Assembly: GCF_003046185.1 (NCBI RefSeq) | Contig: NZ_PZZL01000006.1 | Coordinates: forward strand, 1 to 64,000 | Source: Phreatobacter oligotrophus | GTDB taxonomy: Bacteria > Pseudomonadota > Alphaproteobacteria > Rhizobiales > Phreatobacteraceae | Length of the DNA: 64,000 bases | Direction: 5' to 3' | Shown here: in pieces, positions 45,195-57,692 of the stretch | Position numbering within the stretch: the stretch's first letter is position 1 | Layout of the letters: each line of letters starts with the position of its first letter | Made by a program: the position numbers and the translations under genes | The notes under the pieces: model-generated | Seen by the model: the letters and a program-made list of their open reading frames with translations, nothing else | What the model was told of the DNA's origin: nothing | Databases searched by the model: none

Positions 45195-46118
45195 ATGATC
45201 GCCTCCGTTTCCGCACGGGCCGCCCAGGCCCTCCTGATCCTGGCCCTCGGCGGGCTCCTCGCCGGCGCCGGCACCGCTGCCGCCCAGGACAGCGACGAGT
45301 TCTACCGCATCGCCCGTGGCGAGAATGGCCGGCGCCCCGTCGCTGCCGCGCCCTCCGGCGGCGGCTTCAACCTCTTCGGCCTGTTCGGCGGCGGCCGCCG
45401 CCGCGAAGCGCCGGAGATCACCGTCCGCCCGCGCGACGAGCGGGACCAGCGGCCGCGCGACAATGCCGAACAGGCCCGCAGCGACAGCGGCGAGAATGTC
45501 GGCGGTCCGCGCGCCTACTGCGTGCGCACCTGCGACGGCTTCTTCTTCCCCATGGGGCCGGCAACCGCAGGCTCCGCCCGCGACGCCCAGCAGGCCAGCT
45601 GCAATGCGATGTGCCCGGGCGCCGAGACGGTGCTGTACTCGGTCGCCCGCCAGGGCACCATCGAGGACGCCACGAACGCCCGCGGCCAGCCCTACACGGC
45701 GCTCCGCACGGCCTTCCGCTTCCGCCAGAGCATCGACCGGACCTGTTCCTGCCAGAGCATGGCGACCAGCGGCCTTGCCCGCCTGCCCGTCACCCATGAC
45801 CCGACGCTGCGCCCCGGCGACGTGGTCGTGACCGATGACGGGGCGCGCGTCTTCCGCGGCGGCTCCCGCTTCCCCTACCGCGCCCAGGACTTCGTGGCGG
45901 CCCGCGCCTATGGCCGCCTACCCGCCGACCTGCGCCGCCGTGTCGACGAGATCGAGGCGGGCCTTGCCGCCAGCGGTTCAGGCCGCCTGCCCGCCCGGTC
46001 CGCCGATGCCGGCACGGTGTCGCCGCCCTCCCCCATCTCCATCCCGGTGACGGCGGCCAGCGCCTCACCGGTCCGGGTCATCGACATCAGCCAGAGCCGC
46101 AGTGCAGCGCTGCCCTGA
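45195..46118 (+). CDS. DUF2865-family exported protein
   Basis: A 307-residue secreted protein. The signal peptide runs to about residue 30 (ALLILALGGLLAGAGTAAAQ). It is followed by a low-complexity Gly/Arg stretch and then the cysteine-bearing DUF2865 core: YCVRTCDGFFFP, SCNAMCPGAETVLY and CSCQS. The C-terminal tail is Ser/Pro-rich. GGGAGG lies 8 bases before the ATG at 45195. The family is widespread in Rhizobiales and unknown in function; disulfides in the periplasm are likely. Confidence 0.83.
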   Translation: MIASVSARAAQALLILALGGLLAGAGTAAAQDSDEFYRIARGENGRRPVAAAPSGGGFNLFGLFGGGRRREAPEITVRPRDERDQRPRDNAEQARSDSGENVGGPRAYCVRTCDGFFFPMGPATAGSARDAQQASCNAMCPGAETVLYSVARQGTIEDATNARGQPYTALRTAFRFRQSIDRTCSCQSMATSGLARLPVTHDPTLRPGDVVVTDDGARVFRGGSRFPYRAQDFVAARAYGRLPADLRRRVDEIEAGLAASGSGRLPARSADAGTVSPPSPISIPVTAASASPVRVIDISQSRSAALP

Positions 46119-46354
46119 CGCCGCCATGCCGCGGCGATGCCGCCCATTGATTGGGACCCGCCGCTGCGGTAGAAGCCTGCGCCCTGACCGCCGGGGCGTG
46201 GCATGGCCAGGGGGCACCGCCACAATCCGCCGCTGATGCGAAAGCCGGAGACAAGTCCCGTTCGCCGCGGGGCCGAGACTTGCCGAACCCGTGGTTCGGT
46301 TCCACCCTCGACGCAAGGCCGGTGACACGACCGGTCCCACAAGGTTCCACTCCA

Positions 46355-48346
46355 ATGGCACACGACAGGACGACCGGTTCGGCACCGGTCGAACAGGGCG
46401 GTGAAGCAGTCGCGAAAGCGCCGGCCTCCGGCGAGGCGACGCATGCCGTCGATGCCAACGGCCATAATGGTGGCCCCGCCCATACCCAGGCCAGCTTCTG
46501 GGGCCTGCTGATCGGCTCGATAGGCGTTGTCTACGGGGACATCGGCACCAGCCCGCTCTACGCCTTCCGCGAGGCCGTCACGGCTGCCGTCGGCCCTGCG
46601 GGCGGAGCCCCGAGCCGCGAGATCGTGCTCGGCGTGCTGTCGCTGATTCTCTGGTCGCTGATCCTCATCATCACCATCAAGTACGTGCTGCTGCTGCTGC
46701 GCGCCGACGACAAGGGCGAGGGCGGTATCCTCACCCTGGTGGCCCTCGCCCAGCGCGTCATCGGCAAGCCGAACCTCGCCATCGCCCTGCTCGGCATGGC
46801 CGGCGGCGCGCTCTTCTACGGCGACGCCGCGATCACCCCTGCGATCTCGGTGCTGTCGGCCCTCGAGGGACTCAAGCTCGTCACCCCCGTCTTCGAGCCC
46901 TACATCCTGCCGCTGACGGTGGTGATCATCATCGCCCTCTTCGCCGTCCAGAGCCGCGGCACGGCCAGCGTCGCCCGCTTCTTCGGCCCGATCTGCATCG
47001 TCTGGTTCATCGCCATGGCGCTGATCGGCCTTATCCACATTGCCGATGATTTCGGCGTCTTCCTGGCCTTCAACCCCTATTACGGCGTGGTGTTTCTCGC
47101 CAATAACGGCACGATCGGCCTGCTCGCCCTCGGCGCGGTGTTCCTCGCCGTCACCGGCGGCGAAGCGCTCTATGCCGACCTCGGCCATTTCGGCCGCAAG
47201 TCGATCCAGTGGGCCTGGTTCGTGCTGATCTTCCCCGCCCTGACCCTGAACTATCTGGGACAGGGCGCCATGGTCCTGGCCGACCCGTCGACCATGACCA
47301 ATCCCTTCTACCTCTTGGCCCCGTCCTGGGCCCTGCTGCCCATGGTGGTTCTGGCGACACTCGCCACGATCATCGCCAGCCAGGCCGTCATCACCGGCGC
47401 CTTCTCGCTGACGCGTCAGGCCATCCAGCTTGGCCTCCTGCCGCGCATGGCCATCCGCCATACCTCCGAGGAACATTCCGGCCAGATCTACATGCCGGCC
47501 GTGAACTGGGCGCTGCTGGCCGGCGTGCTGACCCTCGTGCTGCTGTTCAAGAGCTCCTCGAACCTCGCCCACGCCTATGGCCTGGCGGTCACCGCGACCA
47601 TGTTCATCACGGCCATCCTGACGACCGTCGTCATCCGCCGGCTGTGGAAGTGGAACGCTCTCCTCGTCGCGCTGCTGATGGTGCCGCTGATCACCATCGA
47701 CTTCGTCTTCCTCAGCGCCAACATGATGAAGCTGCTCGAGGGCGGCTGGGTGCCGCTGGTCATCGCCTTCGTCATCATGTTCCTGATGCTCACCTGGCGG
47801 AAGGGCACCGACATCCTCGCGGAGAAGACGCGCCGCATCGAGGTGCCGCTGGTCGACCTCCTGAAGAGCTTCGACAAGCGCCCGCCGCACCAGGTCGCCG
47901 GCACCGCGGTGTTCCTCACCTCGGACCAGGCCTATGCGCCGGCTTCGCTCCTGCACAACCTCAAGCACAACAAGGTGCTGCACGAGCACAACGTCTTCCT
48001 CGCCGTGAAGAGCGTTGACACGCCGCGCGTCCCCGACAGCGACCGCGTCAGCTTCGAGAAGATCAACGACCGCTTCTCCCGCCTGACCGTGCGCTTCGGC
48101 TACATGGAGACGCCCCACGTTCCGAAGGCGCTGATCGCCTGCAAGAAGCTGGGGCTCAAGTTCGACATGATGTCGACCTCGTTCTTCCTGTCGCGCCGGC
48201 ACCTGAAGGCCTCGGGCAAGCTCGGCATGCCGCTCTGGCAGGACTACATCTTCATCGGCATGGCGGTGAACGCCAATTCGGCCTCGGACTATTTCCACCT
48301 GCCGACCGGGCGCGTGGTCGAGGTCGGCACGCAGGTGACGATCTGA
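46355..48346 (+). CDS. kup: Kup potassium uptake transporter
   Basis: A low-affinity K+/H+ symporter of 663 residues. After a polar N-terminal tail of about 50 residues it has the family opening [18 protein letters not shown], about twelve membrane helices and a cytoplasmic C-terminal domain ending [18 protein letters not shown]. The ATG at 46355 (MAHDRTT) is the most probable start; an in-frame ATG 204 bases upstream would add non-family sequence. It is convergent with the glycosyltransferase gene, 6 bases apart. The 236-base leader was checked for an obvious riboswitch and none was seen. Confidence 0.94.
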   Translation: MAHDRTTGSAPVEQGGEAVAKAPASGEATHAVDANGHNGGPAHTQASFWGLLIGSIGVVYGDIGTSPLYAFREAVTAAVGPAGGAPSREIVLGVLSLILWSLILIITIKYVLLLLRADDKGEGGILTLVALAQRVIGKPNLAIALLGMAGGALFYGDAAITPAISVLSALEGLKLVTPVFEPYILPLTVVIIIALFAVQSRGTASVARFFGPICIVWFIAMALIGLIHIADDFGVFLAFNPYYGVVFLANNGTIGLLALGAVFLAVTGGEALYADLGHFGRKSIQWAWFVLIFPALTLNYLGQGAMVLADPSTMTNPFYLLAPSWALLPMVVLATLATIIASQAVITGAFSLTRQAIQLGLLPRMAIRHTSEEHSGQIYMPAVNWALLAGVLTLVLLFKSSSNLAHAYGLAVTATMFITAILTTVVIRRLWKWNALLVALLMVPLITIDFVFLSANMMKLLEGGWVPLVIAFVIMFLMLTWRKGTDILAEKTRRIEVPLVDLLKSFDKRPPHQVAGTAVFLTSDQAYAPASLLHNLKHNKVLHEHNVFLAVKSVDTPRVPDSDRVSFEKINDRFSRLTVRFGYMETPHVPKALIACKKLGLKFDMMSTSFFLSRRHLKASGKLGMPLWQDYIFIGMAVNANSASDYFHLPTGRVVEVGTQVTI

Positions 48347-48352
48347 GGCAGT

Positions 48353-49888
48353 TCAAGGCCGCGGCGGGAAACCCGCCGGCGGCCAGAGCCGCTTCAGCGG
48401 CTCAAGCCCTGGCAGCGGCGGCGCTTCGCTGAGCGGCGCGATCGGCCGTTCCGCGCAAGGCCCCGGGCGCTGCGCCACGCATCGCTGTCCGAAGCACCTT
48501 CCGCCGGTGATGCCAAGCGCCTCCCGCTGGCTCCGCGGAAACAGGATCGTGTTGAAGGCGGGCTCCGCCTCGCGAAAGGCCGCAATGGTCGTCGTCTCGT
48601 GGAACGGCACCGGCTGGTGCATGTTCACATAGCCGCCGCTCTGGACCCAGGCGATGCCATAGCTCCCGATGCCGCAGACACCCGGCAGTCGCGCGATATG
48701 GCGCGCCGCTTCGATGATGCTGCGCTGCTTGAGCCAGGCAAGGCCCTGATCGGGAATGATCACGAAGGTGGCAAGGCGCCCGACGACGAAGAGCGTGAGG
48801 CACCCCAGAGCCGCTGCGGCGGGCAGCCAGGCCCGGAAAGGGCGCCACGGCAGGTCGAGGCGCGGCAGGTGCTCCTGGAGCCTGGCGACAGCCCAGGCGA
48901 GGCCGATGGCGGCCAGCGCCTCCAGAAGCACCATGAGCGGGTAGAGGAAGCGGATCTCCTTGTGGCCGATCGGCTGGTGCGCCGCGAAGATCGCGAGCAT
49001 GAGCACGGCGAGCAGCGGCTTGAACCGGGCCCCCGCGACGGCGAGCGGCAGCAGCAGGGCCAGCGCGGAGCCGAAGACCACCACCAGCAGCGCCGGATAC
49101 TGGAACCATGGCTCGACGCCGAAATGGGCGGCGACGCCGTGGCCGATATTGTAGCGGACGTTCTGCCAAGCGGAGAGGAACGGCGCGCCCCAGGTCCACC
49201 AGTCGGTCAGGCCCGAAAGGACGACCGCAGCGAGACCGCCGGCGGCGAGCCACAGGGCCTGCCTCAACGGCCAGCGCCAGAGGGCGTACAGCCCGACCAC
49301 GCCCACGGCCGGCGCCATCTGCAGGCGGATGGCCACGACGAGGCCGAGGAGGAAGCCGGCAAGGACAAGGCGTCCGCGGCCTGTCGCGGCCTCTCCCGGC
49401 AGGGCGAGATAGAGGCCGATGACGAGGAGATGGCCGGCGACGACCTCGGTCAGGGCCCGCGGGCCGAAATAGACGAGCTCGGGCGCAAAGGCGGGGATGA
49501 CGGCCGCAACGAGCGCCGGCCAGAGGCCGAAAAGGCGCTGCGCCCACAGGAAGATGCAGGCGACCGCGCCGGCGCCGATCGCCGACAGCAGGGCCTGGAC
49601 CACCGGCAGATAGGCCTGCGGCCCATCACCGAACAGCAGACCGACGCGCATGGCCGCGGCCAGAGCGCCCGGAAGCAGCCAGGAACGGATGCCGTGCTCG
49701 AACTCCCAAGGCACGAAGCCATAGCCGAAGACGAGGCGATGCGCCTGTTCCAGCGACTGGAAGATCTCGTCCTCGTGGTGGATCCCGGGCGCCAGGATGG
49801 CGGCGAGCAAGCGCACCAGAAAGGCGACGAGGAAGACCCCCGCCGCCGCTGAGACGAGCAACGGCCGGGGGGTGGAACCGGCCGTCAC
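48353..49888 (-). CDS. GT22-like (Alg9/PIG-B type) membrane mannosyltransferase
   Basis: A GT-C fold glycosyltransferase of 511 residues. The first lumen-side loop has HHEDEIFQSLEQAHRLVFG, then VPWEFEHGIRSW, which matches the catalytic H-x-D-E and RS blocks of GT22 mannosyltransferases. About ten hydrophobic helices follow, with IGHKEIRFLYPL, also typical of the family. Such enzymes use a polyprenyl- or dolichyl-phosphate sugar on the outer face of the membrane. It starts with GTG at 49888, only 4 bases after the metH stop, so it is transcribed with the methionine genes although functionally unrelated. Confidence 0.85.
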   Translation of the reverse strand: MTAGSTPRPLLVSAAAGVFLVAFLVRLLAAILAPGIHHEDEIFQSLEQAHRLVFGYGFVPWEFEHGIRSWLLPGALAAAMRVGLLFGDGPQAYLPVVQALLSAIGAGAVACIFLWAQRLFGLWPALVAAVIPAFAPELVYFGPRALTEVVAGHLLVIGLYLALPGEAATGRGRLVLAGFLLGLVVAIRLQMAPAVGVVGLYALWRWPLRQALWLAAGGLAAVVLSGLTDWWTWGAPFLSAWQNVRYNIGHGVAAHFGVEPWFQYPALLVVVFGSALALLLPLAVAGARFKPLLAVLMLAIFAAHQPIGHKEIRFLYPLMVLLEALAAIGLAWAVARLQEHLPRLDLPWRPFRAWLPAAAALGCLTLFVVGRLATFVIIPDQGLAWLKQRSIIEAARHIARLPGVCGIGSYGIAWVQSGGYVNMHQPVPFHETTTIAAFREAEPAFNTILFPRSQREALGITGGRCFGQRCVAQRPGPCAERPIAPLSEAPPLPGLEPLKRLWPPAGFPPRP

Positions 49889-49892
49889 CGCC

Positions 49893-52586
<2,694 letters not shown>

Positions 52587-52623
52587 CGGGCACTCAGGGC
52601 AGGAGAAAGGGGAGCGCAGCGCA

Positions 52624-53709
52624 TCACGCCGCGAACTCGAAGGCTTCGAGGCCGGACAGGCGCAGCTTGGTCTCGAGCGTCGGGATCGGCCGCGGCTTCA
52701 CGCCCGCAACCGCCTTGGCGATCGCCGCGATATGGTCCGGCGTCGAGCCGCAGCAGCCGCCGACGACATTGACGAGGCCGGCGGTGGCGAACTCGCCGAC
52801 CATGGCCGCCATGGCCTCCGGGCTCTCGTCATAGAGGCCGAACTCGTTGGGCAAGCCGGCATTGGGATAGGCGCAGACCAGCGTGTCCGCCACCTTGGAG
52901 ATTGCGGCGATATGGGCGCGCATTTCCTTGGCGCCCAGCGCGCAGTTGAGCCCGATGGAGAAGGGCTTGGCATGGCGCAGCGAATACCAGAAGGCCTCCG
53001 GCGTCTGGCCCGAGAGCGTGCGTCCCGAGAGGTCGGTGATCGTGCCGGAAATCATCACCGGCAGGCGCACCTTGCGCTCCTCGAAGACCTCCTCGATCGC
53101 CACCAACGCCGCCTTGGCGTTGAGCGTGTCGAAGATCGTCTCCACCAGCATGATGTCGGAGCCGCCGTCGATGAGGCCGCGGGCCTCCTCGGCATAGGCC
53201 TCGCGCAGCTGGTCGAAGGTGATGGCCCGGAAGCCGGGATTGTTGACGTCCGGCGAGATCGAGGCCGTGCGGTTCGTCGGCCCGAAGGCGCCGGCGACGA
53301 AACGGCGGCGGCCGTCCTTCGCCTCGGCGCGCCTGGCAGCGTTCTTGGCGAGACGCGCGCCCTCGTAGTTCAGCTCATAGGCGAGCGACTCCATGCCGTA
53401 ATCGGCCTGGGCGATGGAGGTGGAGGAGAAGGTGTTGGTCTCGACCATGTCGGACCCGGCCTCGAAGTATTCGAGGTGGATCGCCTCCACCACGTCGGGA
53501 CGGGTGAGGATCAGGAGGTCGTTGTTGCCCTTGAGGTCGTGGTTCCAGTGCTTGAACCGGTCGCCGCGGAAATCGGCCTCCGAGAACTTGTAGCGCTGGA
53601 TCATCGTGCCCATGGCGCCGTCGAGCACCAGGATGCGCTCCTTGGCGGCCTTGGTCAGGGCCGCCAGGATCTCGGCGCCATCGGCGTGGTGATGCGGGAA
53701 CTGGGTCAT
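52624..53709 (-). CDS. metH: Methionine synthase, homocysteine-binding domain (split MetH N-terminal part)
   Basis: A 361-residue zinc-dependent homocysteine S-methyltransferase domain. It has [11 protein letters not shown] at the start and zinc cysteines in IGLNCALGA and [10 protein letters not shown]. It supplies the homocysteine half of cobalamin-dependent methionine synthase, acting with the product of the next gene. The ATG at 53709 ([10 protein letters not shown]) is in the expected place. It lies 31 bases after metF. Confidence 0.93.
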   Translation of the reverse strand: MTQFPHHHADGAEILAALTKAAKERILVLDGAMGTMIQRYKFSEADFRGDRFKHWNHDLKGNNDLLILTRPDVVEAIHLEYFEAGSDMVETNTFSSTSIAQADYGMESLAYELNYEGARLAKNAARRAEAKDGRRRFVAGAFGPTNRTASISPDVNNPGFRAITFDQLREAYAEEARGLIDGGSDIMLVETIFDTLNAKAALVAIEEVFEERKVRLPVMISGTITDLSGRTLSGQTPEAFWYSLRHAKPFSIGLNCALGAKEMRAHIAAISKVADTLVCAYPNAGLPNEFGLYDESPEAMAAMVGEFATAGLVNVVGGCCGSTPDHIAAIAKAVAGVKPRPIPTLETKLRLSGLEAFEFAA

Positions 53710-53740
53710 CGGGCGAGCTCCAGAGAATTCTCGTTGTGCC

Positions 53741-54655
53741 TCACGCCGCAACGGCGGCAGGGGCGGCCTCGTTCGGCCGGAGGCCGAGGAGGTGGCAGAC
53801 CGCATAGACGAGGTCCGCCCGGTTCATCGTGTAGAAGTGGAACTCGGTCACGCCGCGATCGACGAGATCGAGCGCCTGCTCGGCCGCCACTGCCGCGGCA
53901 ATGAGCTTGCGGGTCGCCGGATCGTTCTCCAGGCCCTCGAAGCGCTTGGCGAGCCAGTCCGGCACGCTGGCGCCGGTGCGGGCGGCAAAGCCCGCCGTCT
54001 GCTTGAAGTTCTGCACCGGCACGATGCCCGGCACTATCGGAATGGTGATCCCGGCGGCGCGGACGCGGTCGAGGTAGCGCAGGTACACGTCGTTGTCGAA
54101 GAAGAACTGGGTAATGGCGCGCGTCGCGCCCGCATCGACCTTGCGCTTCAGCATGTCGATGTCGGTGTCGAGCGACGGGCTCTCCGGATGCTTCTCCGGA
54201 TAGGCGGAGACCGACACCTCGAAATCGCCGATGGCGCGGATGCCGGCAATGAGCTCGGGCGAGCCCTCGTAGCCGCCGGGATGGCTCTCATAGGCCGTGC
54301 CGACGCCGCCCACGGGATCGCCGCGCAGCGCCACGATGTGGCGGACGCCCGCGGCCCAGTAGTCGCGGATGACCTCGTCCACCTGCGCCTTGGTCGCGGC
54401 GACGCAGGTCAGGTGCGCCGCCGGCTTCAGGCTGGTGTCCTTGACGATGCGCGAGACGGTCGCATGTGTGCGCTCACGGGTCGAGCCGCCGGCGCCATAG
54501 GTCACCGAGACGAAAGAGGGCTCGAGCGGGGCCAGACGCTCGATCGATTCCCACAGCGTCTGCTCCATCTCCTCGGTCTTCGGCGGGAAGAACTCGAAGG
54601 AGACCTTCAGACGGGAGCGCGAGACATAGCGGCTCGGCTTGTAGGCGGAGGACAT
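53741..54655 (-). CDS. metF: 5,10-methylenetetrahydrofolate reductase MetF
   Basis: Makes 5-methyltetrahydrofolate, the methyl donor for MetH. The 304-residue FAD-dependent TIM barrel has [14 protein letters not shown] at the N-terminus, [13 protein letters not shown], the flavin and folate segments [10 protein letters not shown] and [10 protein letters not shown], and the C-terminal [12 protein letters not shown]. The start overlaps the stop of the regulator gene (ATGA), so regulator and enzyme are translated together. Confidence 0.95.
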   Translation of the reverse strand: MSSAYKPSRYVSRSRLKVSFEFFPPKTEEMEQTLWESIERLAPLEPSFVSVTYGAGGSTRERTHATVSRIVKDTSLKPAAHLTCVAATKAQVDEVIRDYWAAGVRHIVALRGDPVGGVGTAYESHPGGYEGSPELIAGIRAIGDFEVSVSAYPEKHPESPSLDTDIDMLKRKVDAGATRAITQFFFDNDVYLRYLDRVRAAGITIPIVPGIVPVQNFKQTAGFAARTGASVPDWLAKRFEGLENDPATRKLIAAAVAAEQALDLVDRGVTEFHFYTMNRADLVYAVCHLLGLRPNEAAPAAVAA

Positions 54656-55710
54656 CAGACGACCTCGATGGCTTTGGCCGCCGGGGGGACCGGGGCGTCG
54701 GTGAGAATGCGGGGGTCGCGGCCGACCCAGACGGAAACGGTGAGCTTGCCGCTGCCGGCCTCGTCGGCGACGAGGTTCTGGAAGCGGGTGGGCGTGAGGC
54801 CGGCAGCCGCCATCCAGCCCTCGACCACGTCGCGGGCGAAGCCGAGGCGGCGATGGGCATGGGCCTCGCGCAGGAATTCCTGCTCGTGGGGAGCAAAATC
54901 GACCACCACCAGACGCCCGCCGGGGCGCAGCACCCGCGCCGCCTCGCGGATGGCGCGGGCGCCGTCGTCGAGGAAGTGCAGGACCTGGTGGATGATCACC
55001 GCATCATAGGCATCGCGCGGCAGGGCGAGCGAGTAGATGTCGCCGGTGCGCACCGAACAATGGCGGATGCCAGCGCGGTCCAGCGCGGCGCGGGCCAGCG
55101 TCAGCATTTCGGGGCTGGCATCGATGCCGAGGCCGCGCTCGATCTCGGGCGCGAAGAGCTCCAGCATCCGGCCGGTGCCGGTGCCGAGGTCCAGAAGCGA
55201 ACGCAGGGCGCCGCCGGCGAGGGCCTCGCGCACGGCGCGCTCCACCCGCTCTTCCGGGACATGCAGGGCGCGCAGCCGGTCCCAGTCCGCGGCATGGCGG
55301 CTGAAGAAGGCCTGCGCCTCCGACGACCGCTTGGCCCGCACCGCCGCGAGGCGATCGCGGTCGCTGGCAAGGATCGCATCGGTGGGATCGACCAGGGCGG
55401 CGAGCGCATCGACCGTGCGGGCGCCCGGCCCCTCCCCCGCGGCGCGGAAGAAGGCCCAGGAGCCCTCCTTCACCCGCTCAACGAGGCCGGCTTCCAGCAG
55501 CAGCTTCAAATGGCGCGAGATGCGCGGCTGCGACTGGCCGAGAATGTCGACCATGTCGGTGACGGTCAGCTCGGCCTCGACCAGCAGCGCGACGAGGCGC
55601 AGGCGCGTCGGTTCGCCAACGGCGCGGAGAACCGCGACGGCGTCGTCGAAACCGTAGCCGGGCTGGATCGCGCGGGCTGTCTTGGCGGCAGGGATCGTCA
55701 CATCAACCAC
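54655..55710 (-). CDS. sahR: ArsR-family regulator fused to a SAM-dependent methyltransferase domain (SahR type)
   Basis: A two-domain protein of 351 residues. Residues about 20-105 form an ArsR winged helix (LRAVGEPTRLRLVALLVEAE, then QSQPRISRHLKLLLEAGLV). Residues about 150-310 are a class I methyltransferase fold with motif I LLDLGTGTGRM. SahR proteins repress SAM-cycle genes and respond to S-adenosylhomocysteine. The direct coupling to metF and metH fits that role. It starts with GTG at 55710; the perfect palindrome at 55717-55732 lies immediately upstream, consistent with autoregulation. Whether the fused domain still methylates anything is unknown. Confidence 0.88.
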   Translation of the reverse strand: MVDVTIPAAKTARAIQPGYGFDDAVAVLRAVGEPTRLRLVALLVEAELTVTDMVDILGQSQPRISRHLKLLLEAGLVERVKEGSWAFFRAAGEGPGARTVDALAALVDPTDAILASDRDRLAAVRAKRSSEAQAFFSRHAADWDRLRALHVPEERVERAVREALAGGALRSLLDLGTGTGRMLELFAPEIERGLGIDASPEMLTLARAALDRAGIRHCSVRTGDIYSLALPRDAYDAVIIHQVLHFLDDGARAIREAARVLRPGGRLVVVDFAPHEQEFLREAHAHRRLGFARDVVEGWMAAAGLTPTRFQNLVADEAGSGKLTVSVWVGRDPRILTDAPVPPAAKAIEVV

Positions 55711-55716
55711 TCACAT

Positions 55717-55732
55717 ATAAAGATATCTTTAT
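55717..55732. promoter_or_regulatory. Perfect 16-bp palindrome, candidate SahR operator
   Basis: ATAAAGATATCTTTAT is perfectly self-complementary and stands out in very GC-rich surroundings. It is 6 bases upstream of the sahR GTG and 110 bases upstream of the divergent radical SAM gene. An AT-rich palindrome centred on GATATC at this position is what an ArsR-family dimer would bind, so it likely represses sahR-metF-metH. Confidence 0.7.
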
Positions 55733-55842
55733 GCCCGATTGCTGGAGAGCGCAAGAGCCTCCGGCGCCCAATCCCCATCCAACCGGCGTTTTGTTCCGCC
55801 TTTGTTCTTGAGACTCGGACCGCCCGCTGCTAGCCTCCGGCC

Positions 55843-57054
55843 ATGCCGCGCCCTGCCCCCTCGACGCGTCCCGATCCTGAACCCGAGCTGATGAACGGCA
55901 CCGGAATGGAGGCCGCCGCGGCGCGCATCTTCGGGCTGCGCACCGCCCGCTCGCTCGATGTCGCCGGCGGCACCGGCATTGCCCAGGACCGCCGCCGCGG
56001 CCGCGGCACTTTGACCAACCCCTCCGGCCGCTTCGAGCGCGAGAGCCGCGAGGCCGTGGACGACGGCTGGAACAGCCTGGAGGAACTGCCGGCCTTCGCG
56101 ACATCGGTGACCGAGGAGAAGGCGAAGCGGATCATCACCCGCAACGTGTCGCCCGACCTCAACTTCGACCGCTCCATCAATCCCTATCGCGGCTGCGAGC
56201 ACGGCTGCACCTACTGCTTCGCCCGCCCAAGCCACGCCTATATGGGCCTCTCCCCCGGCCTCGATTTCGAGACGCGGCTCTTCGCCAAGCCCAATGCGCC
56301 GGAGCTGCTCGAGAAGGAGTTGGCGGCGCCGGGCTACCAGCCGCGCACCATCGCCATCGGCACCAACACCGACCCCTACCAGCCCATCGAGCGGCAGTGG
56401 AAACTGACGCGCCGCATCCTTGAAGTGCTGGAGGCGGCGAACCACCCGGTCGGCATCGTCACCAAGAACCACCTCGTCACCCGCGACATCGATATCCTCG
56501 CGCGCATGGCGGAGAAGGGCCTTGCCAAGGTGGCGATCTCCGTCACGACGCTGGACCCGAAGCTCGCCCGCTCGCTGGAGCCCCGCGCCTCCACCCCGCC
56601 CAAGCGGCTGGAAGCGATCCGGATGCTGTCGGAAGCCGGGATCCCGGCGGCGGTGCTGGTCGCGCCCATCATTCCCGTGGTCAATGACGCGGAGATCGAG
56701 CGCATTCTCGATGCCGCCTGGCACATGGGCGCCCGCGAGGCCGGCTATGTGCTGCTGCGCCTGCCCCACGAGATCCGCGACCTGTTCCGCGAGTGGCTCG
56801 TCGCCAACCGGCCCGATGCCGCCCGGCATGTCCTGTCGCTGATCCAGGACACCCGTGGCGGAAAGGACTATGACGCGACCTTCCACCTCCGGCAGAAGGG
56901 TACCGGCCCGTTCGCCTGGATGATCGGCCGGCGTTTCGAGATTGCCCGCGAGCGCCTCGGCTTCAACCGCCGCTCGCTGCGGCTGGAGACGCGCCACTTC
57001 ACGCCGCCGCCGCGCAAGGGGCCGGCGGCTGCCGAGCAGCTCAGCCTGTTCTGA
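55843..57054 (+). CDS. PA0069-family radical SAM protein
   Basis: A 403-residue radical SAM enzyme of unknown substrate, relative of spore photoproduct lyase-like proteins. The iron-sulfur motif CEHGCTYC follows NPYRG, then FARPSHAYMGLSPGLDF. The rest shows a TIM-barrel pattern (IAIGTNTDPYQPIE). It is divergent from sahR. The ATG at 55843 is used; an ATG 16 codons later is possible. Homologues are widespread and often implicated in DNA or tRNA chemistry without proof. Confidence 0.86.
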   Translation: MPRPAPSTRPDPEPELMNGTGMEAAAARIFGLRTARSLDVAGGTGIAQDRRRGRGTLTNPSGRFERESREAVDDGWNSLEELPAFATSVTEEKAKRIITRNVSPDLNFDRSINPYRGCEHGCTYCFARPSHAYMGLSPGLDFETRLFAKPNAPELLEKELAAPGYQPRTIAIGTNTDPYQPIERQWKLTRRILEVLEAANHPVGIVTKNHLVTRDIDILARMAEKGLAKVAISVTTLDPKLARSLEPRASTPPKRLEAIRMLSEAGIPAAVLVAPIIPVVNDAEIERILDAAWHMGAREAGYVLLRLPHEIRDLFREWLVANRPDAARHVLSLIQDTRGGKDYDATFHLRQKGTGPFAWMIGRRFEIARERLGFNRRSLRLETRHFTPPPRKGPAAAEQLSLF

Positions 57055-57090
57055 CCATCGGGGCCGTCCCCGTCACTGCAAGGAGCCGTC

Positions 57091-57534
57091 ATGGCCGCCA
57101 TCGCCATCGTCACGCTGGGGGTCGCCGACGTCGCGCGGTCGACGGCCTTCTACGAGGCCATCGGCTTCCGGCGCTCAGTCGCACTGAGCCGCCCAAGCAT
57201 CAGCTTCTTCGCCGCGGGCGGCACGGTGCTGGCGCTCTACGGGCATGGGGCGCTGGCCGAGGATGCGGGCCTTCCCGCCGAGCCCCGCGCGCCCTTCGGC
57301 GGTGTCACGCTGGCGCGCTGCCTCGCCTCCAAGGAGGCGGTGGACGCGGCTTTCGCCGCGGCACTCGCCGCTGGCGCGAGCACACTCAAGGCCCCGCATG
57401 ACGCCTTCTGGGGCGGCTATTCCAGCTATGTCGCCGACCCCGACGGCCACCCGATCGAGATCGCCTGGAACCCCTTCATCCCCCTGCGACCCGACGGCTC
57501 GCTGGAGCTGCCGCCCGACCCGCCGGCCGCTTGA
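57091..57534 (+). CDS. VOC-family (glyoxalase/bleomycin-resistance fold) protein
   Basis: A 147-residue protein with the paired beta-alpha-beta-beta-beta modules of the vicinal oxygen chelate superfamily: VTLGVADVARSTAFYEAIGF at the start and SSYVADPDGHPIEIAWNP near the end, the last including a usual metal-site glutamate. Substrate unknown. It is 36 bases after the radical SAM gene on the same strand, so co-transcription is possible. Confidence 0.87.
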   Translation: MAAIAIVTLGVADVARSTAFYEAIGFRRSVALSRPSISFFAAGGTVLALYGHGALAEDAGLPAEPRAPFGGVTLARCLASKEAVDAAFAAALAAGASTLKAPHDAFWGGYSSYVADPDGHPIEIAWNPFIPLRPDGSLELPPDPPAA

Positions 57535-57692
57535 ATCGCCACGTGAGCGGCTTGAATCGCCGCATCAACAGCCGGATTCTCGCTCTTCACGCCCGCCGCC
57601 AAGCCCCTGACTGGACTCATCTTTCACCCCGCCGGTTGAATCGGAACCGCAGCGGCGCTTGCCGGCTCGCAGGTCATCGGCGAGACAGGGGC

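Noticed and set aside
46119-46354. Riboswitch upstream of kup
   Set aside because: No c-di-AMP-type or other recognisable conserved core found in the 236-base leader.
45908-48298. 796-codon open frame antisense to kup
   Set aside because: Low-complexity acidic/His-rich translation with no domains, fully covered by the intact Kup frame.
52587-52623. Split metH as a simple frameshift of one gene
   Set aside because: Each part has a sensible stop, start and spacing, and the join falls exactly at a domain border.
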